Positions 7,576-16,016 of a DNA stretch of 64,000 nt are shown one piece after another (position 1 is the stretch's first letter; the number at the start of each line of letters is the position of its first letter). Source of the stretch: Pseudomonas sp. FP1742 (GTDB lineage Bacteria; Pseudomonadota; Gammaproteobacteria; Pseudomonadales; Pseudomonadaceae). Made by a program: the position numbers and the translations under genes. Location: the NCBI RefSeq assembly GCF_030687145.1, contig NZ_CP117460.1:4154001-4218000 (forward strand). Direction: 5' to 3'. The notes under the pieces were generated by a model, which ran no database searches, was not told the DNA's origin, and worked only from the letters and a program-made list of their open reading frames with translations.

Positions 7576-7675
7576 GATGATTGCCTATCCTGAAAAAACC
7601 GGAAATGTAGCCTGTCGTTGCACAGACATCCAGCGCGGGCGATGTCTTTATAAAAGGGCTTCTATCAAGGAGCCT

Positions 7676-7912
7676 CTATAGAGGCGCTTCGCCCTGCCCC
7701 GGGTCGGCCCCCGAGCCGGAATCGGAATATGAGCTTGCGTTCAGGTACTTCATCCAGCGCTCATACGCTTCATGCTGCCACTTCGTGACTCGCTCCCATT
7801 CCGGGCCACTGAGCTGATGGGCCGAAATCAGTTTCATCATTTCCGTGGTGGCCGCATCCAGGTCCGCGATCAGTTCATGCGCATGGTGTCTGAAATCATC
7901 GGTAGCCGTCAT
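7676..7912 (-). CDS. Hypothetical protein, 78 aa
   Basis: A mostly alpha-helical small protein (MTATDDFRHHAHELIADLDAATTEMM..., then EWERVTKWQHEAYERWMKYL) with a disordered Ser/Gly/Pro tail. GAGGT precedes the ATG. Soluble and of unknown function. The spacing of acidic and aromatic residues looks like a real coding sequence. Confidence 0.5.
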   Translation of the reverse strand: MTATDDFRHHAHELIADLDAATTEMMKLISAHQLSGPEWERVTKWQHEAYERWMKYLNASSYSDSGSGADPGQGEAPL

Positions 7913-8011
7913 TTGAGATACCTCGCCCCAGCGAATAGATCACTACCTCCATACGACAGCAGAGCTGTCCATTCGCGTTGATTTTCCCGACCAGCGGAAC
8001 ACCACCCGTCC

Positions 8012-9238
8012 CTACCCCTTCACACACACCACCTGTCGCAAAGTGTGCAGCACTTCCACCAGATCACGTTGGGCGTACATGACTTTGTCGATGTCCTTGT
8101 AGGCCATCGGGATCTCATCGATGACCGCCGCGTCCTTGCGGCATTCGACATGTGCAGTGGCACGGATCTGGTCGGCGACAGTGAAGGTATTTTTGGCTTT
8201 GGTACGGCTCATGGTGCGACCGGCACCATGGCTGCAGGAGCAGAACGATTGCTCGTTGCCGAGGCCGCGTACGATGAAGCTTTTGGCTCCCATGGAGCCG
8301 GGAATGATCCCCAGTTCGCCCTTCTTCGCCGACACCGCGCCCTTGCGGGTGACCAGGATGTCTGCGCCGAAGTGCCGTTCTTTCTGCACGTAATTGTGGT
8401 GACAGTTCACGGCCTCCAGCGCCACCTCGAAAGGTTTGCGGATGATGTTTCGTGCCGCGTTAATCACCGCTTGCATCATCAAGGCACGGTTCTGCCGGGC
8501 GAAGTCCTGAGCCCAGCCCACCGCTTCGACGTAGTCATCGAAGTGCCGGCTGCCTTCCTGGAAGTAGGCCAGGTCGCGGTCCGGCAGATTGGCGATGTGC
8601 TGGCGCATGTCAGCCTGGGCCAATTGAATGAACAGCGTACCGATGGCATTGCCCACGCCGCGAGAACCGCTGTGCAGCATGAACCACACGCGATTGGCCT
8701 CGTCCAGGCAGACCTCGATGAAGTGGTTACCGGTACCAAGGGTGCCCAGATGATGGCGGTTGTTGGTGCTGGCGAGTTTCGGGTACTTGTCGATGATCGC
8801 CTTGAACCGTGGGTTCAGCGCCGCCCAGGCCTGATCGGCCTGCTGCGGGACGCGCTCCCAGGCGCCTTCGTCGCGCCGGCCACGGCTCAACGTACGGCCA
8901 TGGGGCACGGCCTTTTCAATGGCAGTGCGCAGACCGTGCAGGTTGTCCGGCAAGTCGGCGGCGGTCAGCGAGGTGCGCGCGGCGATCATGCCACAGCCGA
9001 TGTCCACCCCCACGGCCGCCGGAATGATCGCACCCACGGTAGGGATCACGCTGCCGATGGTGGAGCCTTTGCCCAGGTGCACGTCCGGCATCACCGCCAG
9101 GTGCTTGAAGATGAACGGCATCTTCGCGGTATTGATCAGTTGCTGCCGGGCTTCGCTTTCAACCGGCACGCCTTCGGTCCAGAGTTTGATCGGCTTGCCG
9201 TGGGCGACTTCCAGCAGTTGGTAGGCAGGTTGTTGCAT
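8012..9238 (-). CDS. rtcB: RNA-splicing ligase RtcB
   Basis: 408 residues from ATG 9238, the usual length of Escherichia coli RtcB. RtcB joins 2',3'-cyclic phosphate or 3'-phosphate RNA ends to 5'-OH ends with GTP and Mn2+. Visible landmarks are PDVHLGKGSTIGSVIPT, VDIGCGM (metal ligand C82), GTLGTGNHFIE, LHSGSRGVGN, SCSHGAGR (containing the guanylylated His) and VECRKDAAVIDEIP, ending CVKG. The frame is open upstream to 9448, but that part is not family sequence. No rtcA, rtcR or archease gene lies nearby, so it stands alone here, divergent from the gene at 9330. Confidence 0.95.
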   Translation of the reverse strand: MQQPAYQLLEVAHGKPIKLWTEGVPVESEARQQLINTAKMPFIFKHLAVMPDVHLGKGSTIGSVIPTVGAIIPAAVGVDIGCGMIAARTSLTAADLPDNLHGLRTAIEKAVPHGRTLSRGRRDEGAWERVPQQADQAWAALNPRFKAIIDKYPKLASTNNRHHLGTLGTGNHFIEVCLDEANRVWFMLHSGSRGVGNAIGTLFIQLAQADMRQHIANLPDRDLAYFQEGSRHFDDYVEAVGWAQDFARQNRALMMQAVINAARNIIRKPFEVALEAVNCHHNYVQKERHFGADILVTRKGAVSAKKGELGIIPGSMGAKSFIVRGLGNEQSFCSCSHGAGRTMSRTKAKNTFTVADQIRATAHVECRKDAAVIDEIPMAYKDIDKVMYAQRDLVEVLHTLRQVVCVKG

Positions 9239-9329
9239 GATTTCGACTCTCTTTGGATCAGACGAACATAACGCTCCATCGAGGTAAATGGGATTACTAT
9301 TTCGTAGCGGGGAATTGCAGGAGGTCATC

Positions 9330-9569
9330 ATGTGGCTTAACGAATATGAACAGCAACTTCGGCGCGACCTGCAAGGCGTGGCGTCGGATCTGAGGTGGTC
9401 GGCGGTAGAACTTTTGCGCATCGCGGAGCAATTGCGCCTGGCCGGCAATGATGTGGACGCCGAGGCGACGCTCAGGCTGTGCTCCTTGTTCCAGGGCGAT
9501 GAAGAGCGGCTGGCGGGCTATGCTGAAGAGGTGAAAGCAAAAACCATCACTCGAACGAAAGCTCACTAG
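9330..9569 (+). CDS. Hypothetical helical protein, 79 aa
   Basis: ATG 9330 follows GCAGGAGG. The product (MWLNEYEQQLRRDLQGVASDL...) is amphipathic and all-helical with no Cys, signal or domain that I know. The stop lies 11 bases before osmE, so the two are probably co-transcribed. It diverges from rtcB with a 91-base intergenic region. Confidence 0.55.
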   Translation: MWLNEYEQQLRRDLQGVASDLRWSAVELLRIAEQLRLAGNDVDAEATLRLCSLFQGDEERLAGYAEEVKAKTITRTKAH

Positions 9570-9580
9570 AGAGCGCGGCC

Positions 9581-9940
9581 ATGAACAAGCCTCTATGCGC
9601 GCTGATCGCCGTGCTGGCGGCGACAAGTGGCTGTAACACCGAATCGCATATCTACCGGGACCAACCGCTGGTCGCCAAGGTCGAAGCCGGCATGACCAAG
9701 GACCAGGTCGAGCAGATTGGCGGCAAGCCGCTATCGATCACCAATCGCACGGTGGAGCCAGGCACTTGCTTTGATTACAAGCTGACCCAGGCCGGCCATC
9801 AACAGCCGTATAGCGTCAGTTTTGATGGCAGGGACCAGGTCGACCATAAAGCCTTCATGACCTGCGCCGAGTGGAGTCGTGTCCAACGAAAAGCCAGAGA
9901 GTATTCCCCGTCCACGGGCGGGATGGGCGGCGGTTACTGA
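9581..9940 (+). CDS. osmE: OsmE-like osmotically inducible lipoprotein (SmpA/OmlA fold)
   Basis: 119 residues with signal and lipobox ATSGC (Cys18), then the SmpA/OmlA/OsmE fold: VAKVEAGMTKDQVEQIGGKPLSI and a GTCFDYKL ... FMTCAEW pair of cysteines as in E. coli OsmE. Predicted to sit in the envelope. Osmotic or stationary-phase induction is known for the family but not shown by the sequence. The tail is Gly-rich (GGMGGGY). Confidence 0.75.
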   Translation: MNKPLCALIAVLAATSGCNTESHIYRDQPLVAKVEAGMTKDQVEQIGGKPLSITNRTVEPGTCFDYKLTQAGHQQPYSVSFDGRDQVDHKAFMTCAEWSRVQRKAREYSPSTGGMGGGY

Positions 9941-9941
9941 C

Positions 9942-9982
9942 CTGTAGCAGCAGCCTCGCGGGCTCGGCAGCTGCTACTACAG
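9942..9982. repeat. Palindromic REP-like hairpin
   Basis: CTGTAGCAGCAGC ... GCTGCTACTACAG flanks a GC-rich loop containing CTCGCGGG. It is a degenerate Pseudomonas intergenic repeat directly after osmE. Confidence 0.6.
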
Positions 9983-9990
9983 GCGGGTAC

Positions 9991-10013
9991 AAGCCCCGGC
10001 GAACCGGGGCTTT
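9991..10013. terminator. Terminator hairpin between convergent genes
   Basis: AAGCCCCGG - CGAA - CCGGGGCTTT lies between osmE (+) and the 67-residue gene (-) and can work in both directions. Confidence 0.7.
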
Positions 10014-10020
10014 AGGCGCA

Positions 10021-10224
10021 CTATTTGTCTGATTTGTGGCTACGCGACGATCTGCCCGACCGGGCTCTGTAGGCTGGAAGCGCAGCCGCATAGGCCAGTG
10101 CTTCCTCTCGGCTGCCAAAGGACCCAAGCCGGTCACCTTTGGTGCACACCCGCCAGGGTCCGCTGTTCACGCTGAGTACGTCATAGCCGTTCATGTGCAT
10201 TTTGTTCAGCATTGGAACGCTCAT
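10021..10224 (-). CDS. Small DUF2188-like protein
   Basis: 67 residues from ATG 10224, which has GGAGG just upstream; an ATG four codons earlier would overlap that site. The core VLSVNSGPWRVCTKGDRLGSF..EEALAYA has the beta-beta-alpha pattern of DUF2188-type proteins, followed by a basic Arg/Ser tail (RARSGRSSRSHKSDK). It resembles the small proteins at 49741-49989 and 50764-50967 in pattern. The function is unknown. Confidence 0.5.
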   Translation of the reverse strand: MSVPMLNKMHMNGYDVLSVNSGPWRVCTKGDRLGSFGSREEALAYAAALPAYRARSGRSSRSHKSDK

Positions 10225-10445
10225 AGTCACCTCCATTTCGGCAGGGATAGTCCAGGATCCACTTCATTACCTTACACCCGACCTCCGCTGAAGTGCCGAC
10301 CAGACGTCGCGTCAGGATTCCGGCATCCCATCGCACTTTCAACCATCCTGCCGACTCTAACCCTTGAAGCAGACACATCTGCGGATTGCGGTCTGAATAT
10401 TGCATTTTTATGACTGTTTTATGACAACCGGCAATCAGGTAATCG

Positions 10446-10808
10446 ATGAAAATACGCGCAACCATCATTTGCGAGCAGGATCGGCACATTCTCCTGGTGC
10501 GCAAACCCAGGGGACGCTGGACCCTGCCGGGCGGGAAAATCGAGCCTGGCGAAACCATCGCGGGCGCAGCCACAAGAGAGCTCTATGAAGAAACCGGGCT
10601 TGGGGTCGACGGCCTGCTGTACCTGATGGAGCTGGAAACGATCAGCACCCGGCACCATGTCTACGAGGCATCGGTCGTAAACGTGGCTGAGGCGCGGCCA
10701 CAGAATGAAATCTTCGACTGCATCTGGTATCCGCTGGACGCCGTCCAGAACCTGAACACAAGCGACGCCACGCTCAGAATCATCAAAGCGTTTCAGCGTC
10801 GCTTGTAG
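10446..10808 (+). CDS. Nudix hydrolase
   Basis: 120 residues with a perfect Nudix box at 30-52 (G-x5-E-x7-RELYEETGL), which binds the divalent metal and cleaves nucleoside diphosphate-linked compounds. The N-terminus [20 protein letters not shown] is the standard first strand pair. The substrate cannot be told from sequence; a MutT-like or housecleaning role is possible. It converges on benD with only 30 bases between stops. Confidence 0.85.
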   Translation: MKIRATIICEQDRHILLVRKPRGRWTLPGGKIEPGETIAGAATRELYEETGLGVDGLLYLMELETISTRHHVYEASVVNVAEARPQNEIFDCIWYPLDAVQNLNTSDATLRIIKAFQRRL

Positions 10809-10838
10809 CTCATCGCAGCCGACGCCCTCCCTGAAAGG

Positions 10839-11612
10839 TCAGCCCAGATCGCCACCACCGACCGGCATGACCATGCCGGTGATGTAGGAGGCTTCGTCGC
10901 TGGCCAGAAACAGAATAGCGCTTGCCTGTTCATCCAGCGTGCCGTAGCGCTTCATCAAGCTGCTATCGAGGGTCTGGGCGACGATCTGCTGATACCACAG
11001 CTTTTCCTGAGCGCTTTGTTCGGCGGTGTTGCGCGGGATCAGCCGCGGCGGTGCTTCGGTGCCACCGGGGGCCGTCGCATTGACCCGCACCCCACGGCCG
11101 GCGGTTTCGAACGCCAGGCACGCGGTCAGCGCATTGACCCCGCCCTTCGCCGCACCGTACGGCACGCGATTGACGCTGCGGGTGGCGATGGATGAAACGT
11201 TGACGATGGCGCCGCTGCCTTGTTCAAGCATGAATGGCAGCGCGGCATGGCAACACCACAGTGTCGGAAACAACGAACGACGCACTTCAGCTTCGATCTG
11301 CGACTCTTCATAGCGCTCGAAAGGCTTGGCCCAGATCGTGCCGCCGACATTGTTGACCAACACATCAAGGCGCCCGAAGCGCTCGACGGCGGTGCGCATC
11401 ACGCGGCTGCATTCGCTGTATTGTTCAAGGTCGGCGGTCAGGGCGAGTACCTGGCTGTCCCGCCCCAGTTCTTTCTGCCGCTCGAACACTAGATCGGAGC
11501 GGTCGACCAGAATCAACCGCGCACCTTCGGCGGCCATGCGTTCAGCCACACGCTGGCCGATGCCTTGGGCGGCACCGGTAATCAGCGCGATTTTTTCGTG
11601 GAATCTGTTCAT
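10839..11612 (-). CDS. benD: Benzoate diol dehydrogenase BenD
   Basis: 257-residue short-chain dehydrogenase: NAD-binding TGAAQGIGQ (12-20), NNVGG, catalytic Ser in VSSIATRS and Y-x3-K in PYGAAKGG. It oxidises cis-1,6-dihydroxycyclohexa-2,4-diene-1-carboxylate to catechol with CO2 release and NADH formation. It is the last gene of benABCD; a 205-base gap with a REP pair separates it from benC. Its presence identifies the locus as benzoate rather than anthranilate dioxygenase, because the anthranilate system has no such dehydrogenase. Confidence 0.9.
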   Translation of the reverse strand: MNRFHEKIALITGAAQGIGQRVAERMAAEGARLILVDRSDLVFERQKELGRDSQVLALTADLEQYSECSRVMRTAVERFGRLDVLVNNVGGTIWAKPFERYEESQIEAEVRRSLFPTLWCCHAALPFMLEQGSGAIVNVSSIATRSVNRVPYGAAKGGVNALTACLAFETAGRGVRVNATAPGGTEAPPRLIPRNTAEQSAQEKLWYQQIVAQTLDSSLMKRYGTLDEQASAILFLASDEASYITGMVMPVGGGDLG

Positions 11613-11670
11613 GTGTACCTCGTGACGAAGGATGCCGGTCAGTCAAGACGTACCGGATGAAACACTGTCC

Positions 11671-11760
11671 TGTGGGAGCGGGCTTGCTCGCGAAAGCGGT
11701 CTCACAGCCGATATCTCTGTTGGATTCTCCGCCCTCTTCGCGAGCAAGCCCGCTCCCACA
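11671..11760. repeat. REP pair (REPIN) between benC and benD
   Basis: Two inverted copies of TGTGGGAGCGGGCTTGCTCG face outward around a 42-base spacer. This is the standard Pseudomonas REP doublet and lies inside the ben operon. Confidence 0.9.
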
Positions 11761-11817
11761 TTGAATCGTTGCCGAGGACGGTATCGGTGTAAGGCCGCAC
11801 TCGCGCAACCGCACGAA

Positions 11818-12831
11818 TCAAGCCGCGCTGGCGGCAAATTTCTCGTAGTAGAAGTTCGCAGGTGCGATGCCTTTTTCGCGAATGAACTGGCTGACCGCTT
11901 CGACCATCGGCGGCGGGCCGCACAGGTAGACATCGACGTCGCCATCGTTCAAATGCCGTGGCTCGATGTGCTGGGTCACGTAGCCCTTGAGCGGATGCCG
12001 GCTGTCGGAGTTGGCCACGCAGGCGCTGAAGCTGAAGTTCGGGATTCGTGCGGCAAAGGCTTCCAGTCGATCCATTTCCACCAGGTCGAAATCGTTGGTC
12101 ACGCCGTAGATCAAATGCAGCGGATGCTCGCTGCCCTGCTCGGCGATTTTTTCCAGCATCGCGGTAAACGGCGCCAGACCGGTGCCACCGGCCAGCAGCA
12201 ACAGCGGCCGGCGGATATCGCGCAGATAGAAGCTGCCCAACGGTCCGGCCAGGCTCATGCTGTCACCGGCCTTGGCCATGCCGGTCAGGAAACTGCTCAT
12301 CAAGCCGCCGGGCACGTTGCGAATCAGGAAACTGACTTCGCCGTCACGCTGCAACGAGCTGAATGAATACGCGCGGGTCTGCTCGCTGCCCGGAACCCCG
12401 AGGTTCACATACTGCCCCGGCAAAAACGCCAGTTTGCTCAGGGCTTCGCCCTTGATCGACAGAGCGATGGTGCTGTCGGACAGCTGACGCACGGCGCTGA
12501 TGGTCGCGTCGTAACTGGCCTGACGAGTACGGCAGACATCCGATGAAACCGGCACCCGCACCACGCAATCGCTCTGCGCACGCATCTGGCAAGTCAGGAC
12601 AAAACCCTGCTGCGCTTCGTCAGCGCTGAGGGCGTCTTCGATGTAGTCCTCGCCCAAGTCGTAGCGCCCGGCTTCGGCGAAACACTTGCAGGTGCCGCAG
12701 GCGCCGTCGCGGCAGTCCAGAGGAATATTGATGCCCTGGCGGTACGCGGCATCGGCCACGGTTTCGCCGGCGCTGGCGTCGATGAACCGGGTGACGCCAT
12801 CTTCGAAATTGAACGCAATGGAATGAGTCAT
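11818..12831 (-). CDS. benC: Benzoate 1,2-dioxygenase electron-transfer component BenC
   Basis: 337 residues. An N-terminal plant-type [2Fe-2S] ferredoxin domain carries C40, C45, C48 and C81 (CRDGACGTCKC). An FAD-binding domain follows (RAYSFSS), then an NAD-binding domain (LLLAGGTGLAPF and CGPPPMV). It passes electrons from NADH to the BenAB oxygenase. The start at 12831 is chosen because the family begins there; the frame opens nine codons earlier. It lies 10 bases after benB. Confidence 0.92.
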   Translation of the reverse strand: MTHSIAFNFEDGVTRFIDASAGETVADAAYRQGINIPLDCRDGACGTCKCFAEAGRYDLGEDYIEDALSADEAQQGFVLTCQMRAQSDCVVRVPVSSDVCRTRQASYDATISAVRQLSDSTIALSIKGEALSKLAFLPGQYVNLGVPGSEQTRAYSFSSLQRDGEVSFLIRNVPGGLMSSFLTGMAKAGDSMSLAGPLGSFYLRDIRRPLLLLAGGTGLAPFTAMLEKIAEQGSEHPLHLIYGVTNDFDLVEMDRLEAFAARIPNFSFSACVANSDSRHPLKGYVTQHIEPRHLNDGDVDVYLCGPPPMVEAVSQFIREKGIAPANFYYEKFAASAA

Positions 12832-12841
12832 GACGGCCGCC

Positions 12842-13330
12842 TCAGAGGTGGTAAACATCGATGACCTGGCGAACGTAGTCGTTCTTCAGGATCACTTTCT
12901 TGGCCAAGATCAGCGGGTTCTCGCCGCGCACATCCAGGGTGTAGAAACTGCTGCCGAAATAGCTGTCGACGGTCTTGTAGCGAAAGCTCAGGGTGTGCCA
13001 GTTGAAACGCACCTTGCACAAGCCGTCAGCCTGTTCGATCAGCTCGATGTTGCTGAGGTTGTGCGAGGTGCGGGTGTCCGGCACGCTGGCGCTGGAACGC
13101 TCGGTCTTGATACGGAAGATGCGATCTTCCAGGCCCGTGCGGCTGCCGTACCAGATCAGCGAGATTTCCCGCTGCGGATCGATGGTCAGCTCGTCGTTGT
13201 CGTCCCAGGACGGCATCCAGAAAGTTGCGTCCGGCGCGTACAACTCCAGCCAGTCGTCCCATTGCTTGTCGTCGAGGTAGCGCGCTTCGCGGTAGAGAAA
13301 GTCGCGCACCGCGTCATAGGTGATGGTCAT
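12842..13330 (-). CDS. benB: Benzoate 1,2-dioxygenase small subunit BenB
   Basis: 162 residues with the ring-hydroxylating beta-subunit fold ([39 protein letters not shown]). It is the structural partner of BenA in the alpha3-beta3 oxygenase and carries no cofactor. Its ATG overlaps the benA stop (ATGA), so translation is probably coupled. The usual family length is 160-165. Confidence 0.92.
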   Translation of the reverse strand: MTITYDAVRDFLYREARYLDDKQWDDWLELYAPDATFWMPSWDDNDELTIDPQREISLIWYGSRTGLEDRIFRIKTERSSASVPDTRTSHNLSNIELIEQADGLCKVRFNWHTLSFRYKTVDSYFGSSFYTLDVRGENPLILAKKVILKNDYVRQVIDVYHL

Positions 13331-14691
13331 TGCACGGCCTCCACTGCAATCAGGTCGGACTGTTCGGCGGCCAGGGCCTTGAGCATGGTCTGCTGCCAAT
13401 ATCTGTGTTGCAGCACGAACAGGCCTTCGTCTTCGGTACGCACCCCGCTGAGCAACGGGTGCAGGTCGATTTCCCTGGCTGTGTCATCGGCGCCTTCAAT
13501 CCAGTGTTCGGCACCACGGGACATGTCGTTCCAGGTGGTGACGCTGCCCTGGTAACCGGTCTGGCAGGAGCGAAACTCTTCCAGATCGTCTGGAGTGGCC
13601 ATGCCACTGACGTTGAAAAAGTCCTCGTACTGCCGAATGCGGCTCGAACGGGCGTGGTCGCTTTCACCTTTGGGGGCGATGCAGTAAATGGTGATTTCGG
13701 TACGGTTGACCGAGATCGGCCGGGCGATGCGAATCTGCGAGCTGAACTGGTCCATCAGGTACACGTTCGGGTACAGGCACAGATTGCGCGAGTTCTCGAT
13801 CATCCAGTCGGCGCGGGCCTGGCCGAAGTCCCGGGCCAACTCGTCGCGACGCTCGTACAGTGGACGGTCCTCGGGGTTGGACCAACGGGTCCAGAGCAGC
13901 ATGTGGCCCTTGTCGAAGGAATAGAAACCACCGCCCTGCTTGGCCCAGGTGCCGGCGCTCATGGTGCGGATGTCTTCGCCGGCTTCGCGCTGTTTGCGCT
14001 GGTTCTGGGTGGCGGCGTAGTTCCAGTGCACGGAGCTGACGTGATAGCCGTCGGCACCGTTTTCGGCGGTGAGTTTCCAGTTGCCTTCGTAGATGTAACT
14101 GGAGGAACCACGCAGCACTTCCAGGCCATCGGCGGACTGGTCGACGATCATGTCGATGATCTTCGCCGACTCGCCCAGGTGCTCCACCAACGGCACCACA
14201 TCGGCCTTGAGGCTGCCGAACAGGAAGCCGCGATAGGACTCGAAACGCGCGACTTTGGTCAGGTCGTGGGAGCCTTCGCAATTGAAGCTCGCCGGGTAGC
14301 CGGCCGCCGCCGGGTCCTTGACCTTGAGCAGCTTGCCGGAGTTGTTGAAGGTCCAGCCGTGGAACGGGCAGGTGTACGAACTCTTGTTGCCGGTCTTGTG
14401 CCGGCAGAGCATCGCCCCGCGGTGGCTGCACGCATTGATAAAGGCGTTCAACTCACCGTCCTTGTTGCGCGCGATGAAGATCGACTGGCGCCCCATGGTG
14501 GTGGTGTAGAAATCGTTGTTGTTGGGGATCTGGCTTTCGTGCGCCAGGTACAGCCAGTTGCCTTCGAAGATGTGTTGCATCTCGAGGTCGAACAGCCGCG
14601 GGTCAGTGAACATCTCGCGCTTGCAGCGATAGATACCCTGTTCAGGGTCTTCTTCAAGCAGGGAGTGAAGGTATTCGGGTCGCAGGGACAT
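13327..14691 (-). CDS. benA: Benzoate 1,2-dioxygenase large subunit BenA
   Basis: 454 residues. Rieske [2Fe-2S] ligands are C88, H90, C108 and H111 (CSHRGAMLC ... CPFHGW). The mononuclear-iron site includes H217 and H222 ([12 protein letters not shown]) with the bridging D214. It adds O2 to benzoate to give the cis-diol carboxylate. The start at 14691 is preferred because GGAGG lies 9-15 bases upstream; an ATG five codons earlier overlaps that site. First gene of benABCD, preceded by two BenR-type sites. Confidence 0.93.
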   Translation of the reverse strand: MSLRPEYLHSLLEEDPEQGIYRCKREMFTDPRLFDLEMQHIFEGNWLYLAHESQIPNNNDFYTTTMGRQSIFIARNKDGELNAFINACSHRGAMLCRHKTGNKSSYTCPFHGWTFNNSGKLLKVKDPAAAGYPASFNCEGSHDLTKVARFESYRGFLFGSLKADVVPLVEHLGESAKIIDMIVDQSADGLEVLRGSSSYIYEGNWKLTAENGADGYHVSSVHWNYAATQNQRKQREAGEDIRTMSAGTWAKQGGGFYSFDKGHMLLWTRWSNPEDRPLYERRDELARDFGQARADWMIENSRNLCLYPNVYLMDQFSSQIRIARPISVNRTEITIYCIAPKGESDHARSSRIRQYEDFFNVSGMATPDDLEEFRSCQTGYQGSVTTWNDMSRGAEHWIEGADDTAREIDLHPLLSGVRTEDEGLFVLQHRYWQQTMLKALAAEQSDLIAVEAVQ

Positions 14692-14754
14692 GGCCGCCGC
14701 CTCCATTGTTTTTATTCAGGCAGGGCCATGCTAGGACGTGGGGATGGGGCGGAC

Positions 14755-14790
14755 TATCCGCCGGGTGCAGACCTGTATCCGTTTTGTGCA
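14755..14790 (-). promoter_or_regulatory. Tandem BenR/XylS-type binding sites of the benA promoter
   Basis: On the minus strand two exact TGCA-N6-GGNTA motifs occur as direct repeats 21 bases apart: TGCACAAAACGGATA (14790-14776) and TGCACCCGGCGGATA (14769-14755). This is the known arrangement of the XylS/BenR-dependent Pm and Pben promoters. The proximal site lies about 64 bases before the benA start. Confidence 0.85.
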
Positions 14791-14815
14791 AAGGGCGGTC
14801 GGTGGTTGATGACTT

Positions 14816-14923
14816 GATCGTTCCCACGCTCTGCGTGGGAATGCAGCCCGGGACGCTCTGCGTCCCAAAAGCGGACGCGGAGCGTCCGTTGAGGCGTTCC
14901 CACGCGGGAGCGTGGGAACGATC
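14816..14923. repeat. Long imperfect inverted repeat (GATCGTTCCCACG family) between benR and benA
   Basis: GATCGTTCCCACG at 14816 and CGTGGGAACGATC ending at 14923 bound nested GC-rich hairpins (GGGACGCTCTGCGTCCC, GACGCGGAGCGTC). It is a second Pseudomonas intergenic repeat family, distinct from REP. It sits between the benR stop and the BenR sites. A fragment recurs at 27751. Confidence 0.75.
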
Positions 14924-14936
14924 AAAAGTCTGTGTT

Positions 14937-15896
14937 TCAGTGACGGCGCTTGAGGGTGTCGGAAGGCAATTCGCCGAACTGTTTGCGGTAGCTGTCGGAG
15001 AACCGGCCCAAGTGCAGGAAGCCATAATCCATGGCCACTTCCGTGACGTTGCGCACGTTGCAGGTCGGGTCGCTCAGGTTGGCGTGAATGCGTTCGAGCT
15101 TCTTCTGCCGGATGTAGTTTTTCGGCGTGTCCCCCGCGTTGCGTTCGAACAAGCCATACAGCGAACGCAGGCTCATCCGCGCCTGGCGCGCCAGTTCTTC
15201 ACTGTCGATGTCTTGCTTGAGGTTGCGGGCGATGTAATCGACCAACGCCTCGAACGTGGCCGAGGCTGAGCCGGGATCGGTGCGCATGACGTTGGTTTTC
15301 ATCAGGCCGAGCATCTTGCTGACCACGATTTGCGCATAGTGCTCCTGCACGCGAGGAATCGGCTCGGCGGCCTCGGCTTCCTGGCAAATCATCGCCAGCA
15401 GGCTGACGAAACCTTCCAGTTCATTGAGCTGATAACGGTTTTCCAGAAACCGCACGCCCTGCCCCGGATACCGCCAGCGTTGCTCCTCGCACACCGACGC
15501 CAACAGCCGGGTGGGGACTTTCAGGATGAATTTTTCGCAATCACTGGAATAGGTCAGATCCACCGGATCGTCCGGGTTGATCAGCAGCAACTCCCCGGGT
15601 GCAAAGTAGTGTTCCTGACCGTGGCCACGCCACAGGCAGTTGCCACGCAGCAACACTTGCAAGTGATAGATGCTGTCCAGCGCGCCAGAGGTCACCCGCA
15701 CGCTGGCGCCATAACTGATGCGGCACAGATCAAGGCTGGCAAACTTGCGATGATCGAGGCTGGCCAGCGGCCGGCCGGCCCTGGGCATCTGCAGGCAATG
15801 GTTGCCGACGTGCTGATTGACGTAGCCGGAGACCGCGTACGGGTCGGCATGGTCGAAGACTCTGCTGCGATGACTCAACCATTGCGCTTGCATCAT
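14937..15896 (-). CDS. benR: AraC-family activator of benzoate genes, BenR
   Basis: 319 residues: an N-terminal effector-binding region and a C-terminal AraC/XylS double HTH (about 215-315, ARQARMSLRSLYGLFERNAGDTPKNYIRQKKLERI and VAMDYGFLHLGRFSDSYRKQFGELPS). BenR responds to benzoate and activates benABCD. The two TGCA-N6-GGNTA sites downstream support this, as does its position before benA on the same strand. AntR is the closest alternative, excluded mainly by benD. Confidence 0.9.
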   Translation of the reverse strand: MMQAQWLSHRSRVFDHADPYAVSGYVNQHVGNHCLQMPRAGRPLASLDHRKFASLDLCRISYGASVRVTSGALDSIYHLQVLLRGNCLWRGHGQEHYFAPGELLLINPDDPVDLTYSSDCEKFILKVPTRLLASVCEEQRWRYPGQGVRFLENRYQLNELEGFVSLLAMICQEAEAAEPIPRVQEHYAQIVVSKMLGLMKTNVMRTDPGSASATFEALVDYIARNLKQDIDSEELARQARMSLRSLYGLFERNAGDTPKNYIRQKKLERIHANLSDPTCNVRNVTEVAMDYGFLHLGRFSDSYRKQFGELPSDTLKRRH

Positions 15897-15960
15897 CGGA
15901 TCACTCTCATTGTTGTTATCGGTGGCGTCGCCATTCTAGAGCCCCGGCTGAAACACAGAA

Positions 15961-15994
15961 GGCCACGAGATAAACGGTCGGTTATCTCGTGGCC
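15961..15994 (-). terminator. Strong hairpin after catA
   Basis: A perfect 13-bp stem (GGCCACGAGATAA / TTATCTCGTGGCC) with an 8-base loop is followed on the minus strand by TTCTGTGTTT. It probably ends the catBCA transcript before benR. Confidence 0.7.
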
Positions 15995-16016
15995 CGGTTC
16001 GGCTGCTCGAGAGGTG

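Noticed and set aside
8012..9238. RtcB as part of a PrfH/RtcB2 or RtcA repair operon
   Set aside because: The neighbours are unrelated small genes on the other strand; no prfH, rtcA or rtcR gene is within the window.
13327..14691. Anthranilate dioxygenase (antA) instead of benA
   Set aside because: The operon contains the diol dehydrogenase benD and exact BenR/XylS sites, which the anthranilate system lacks.
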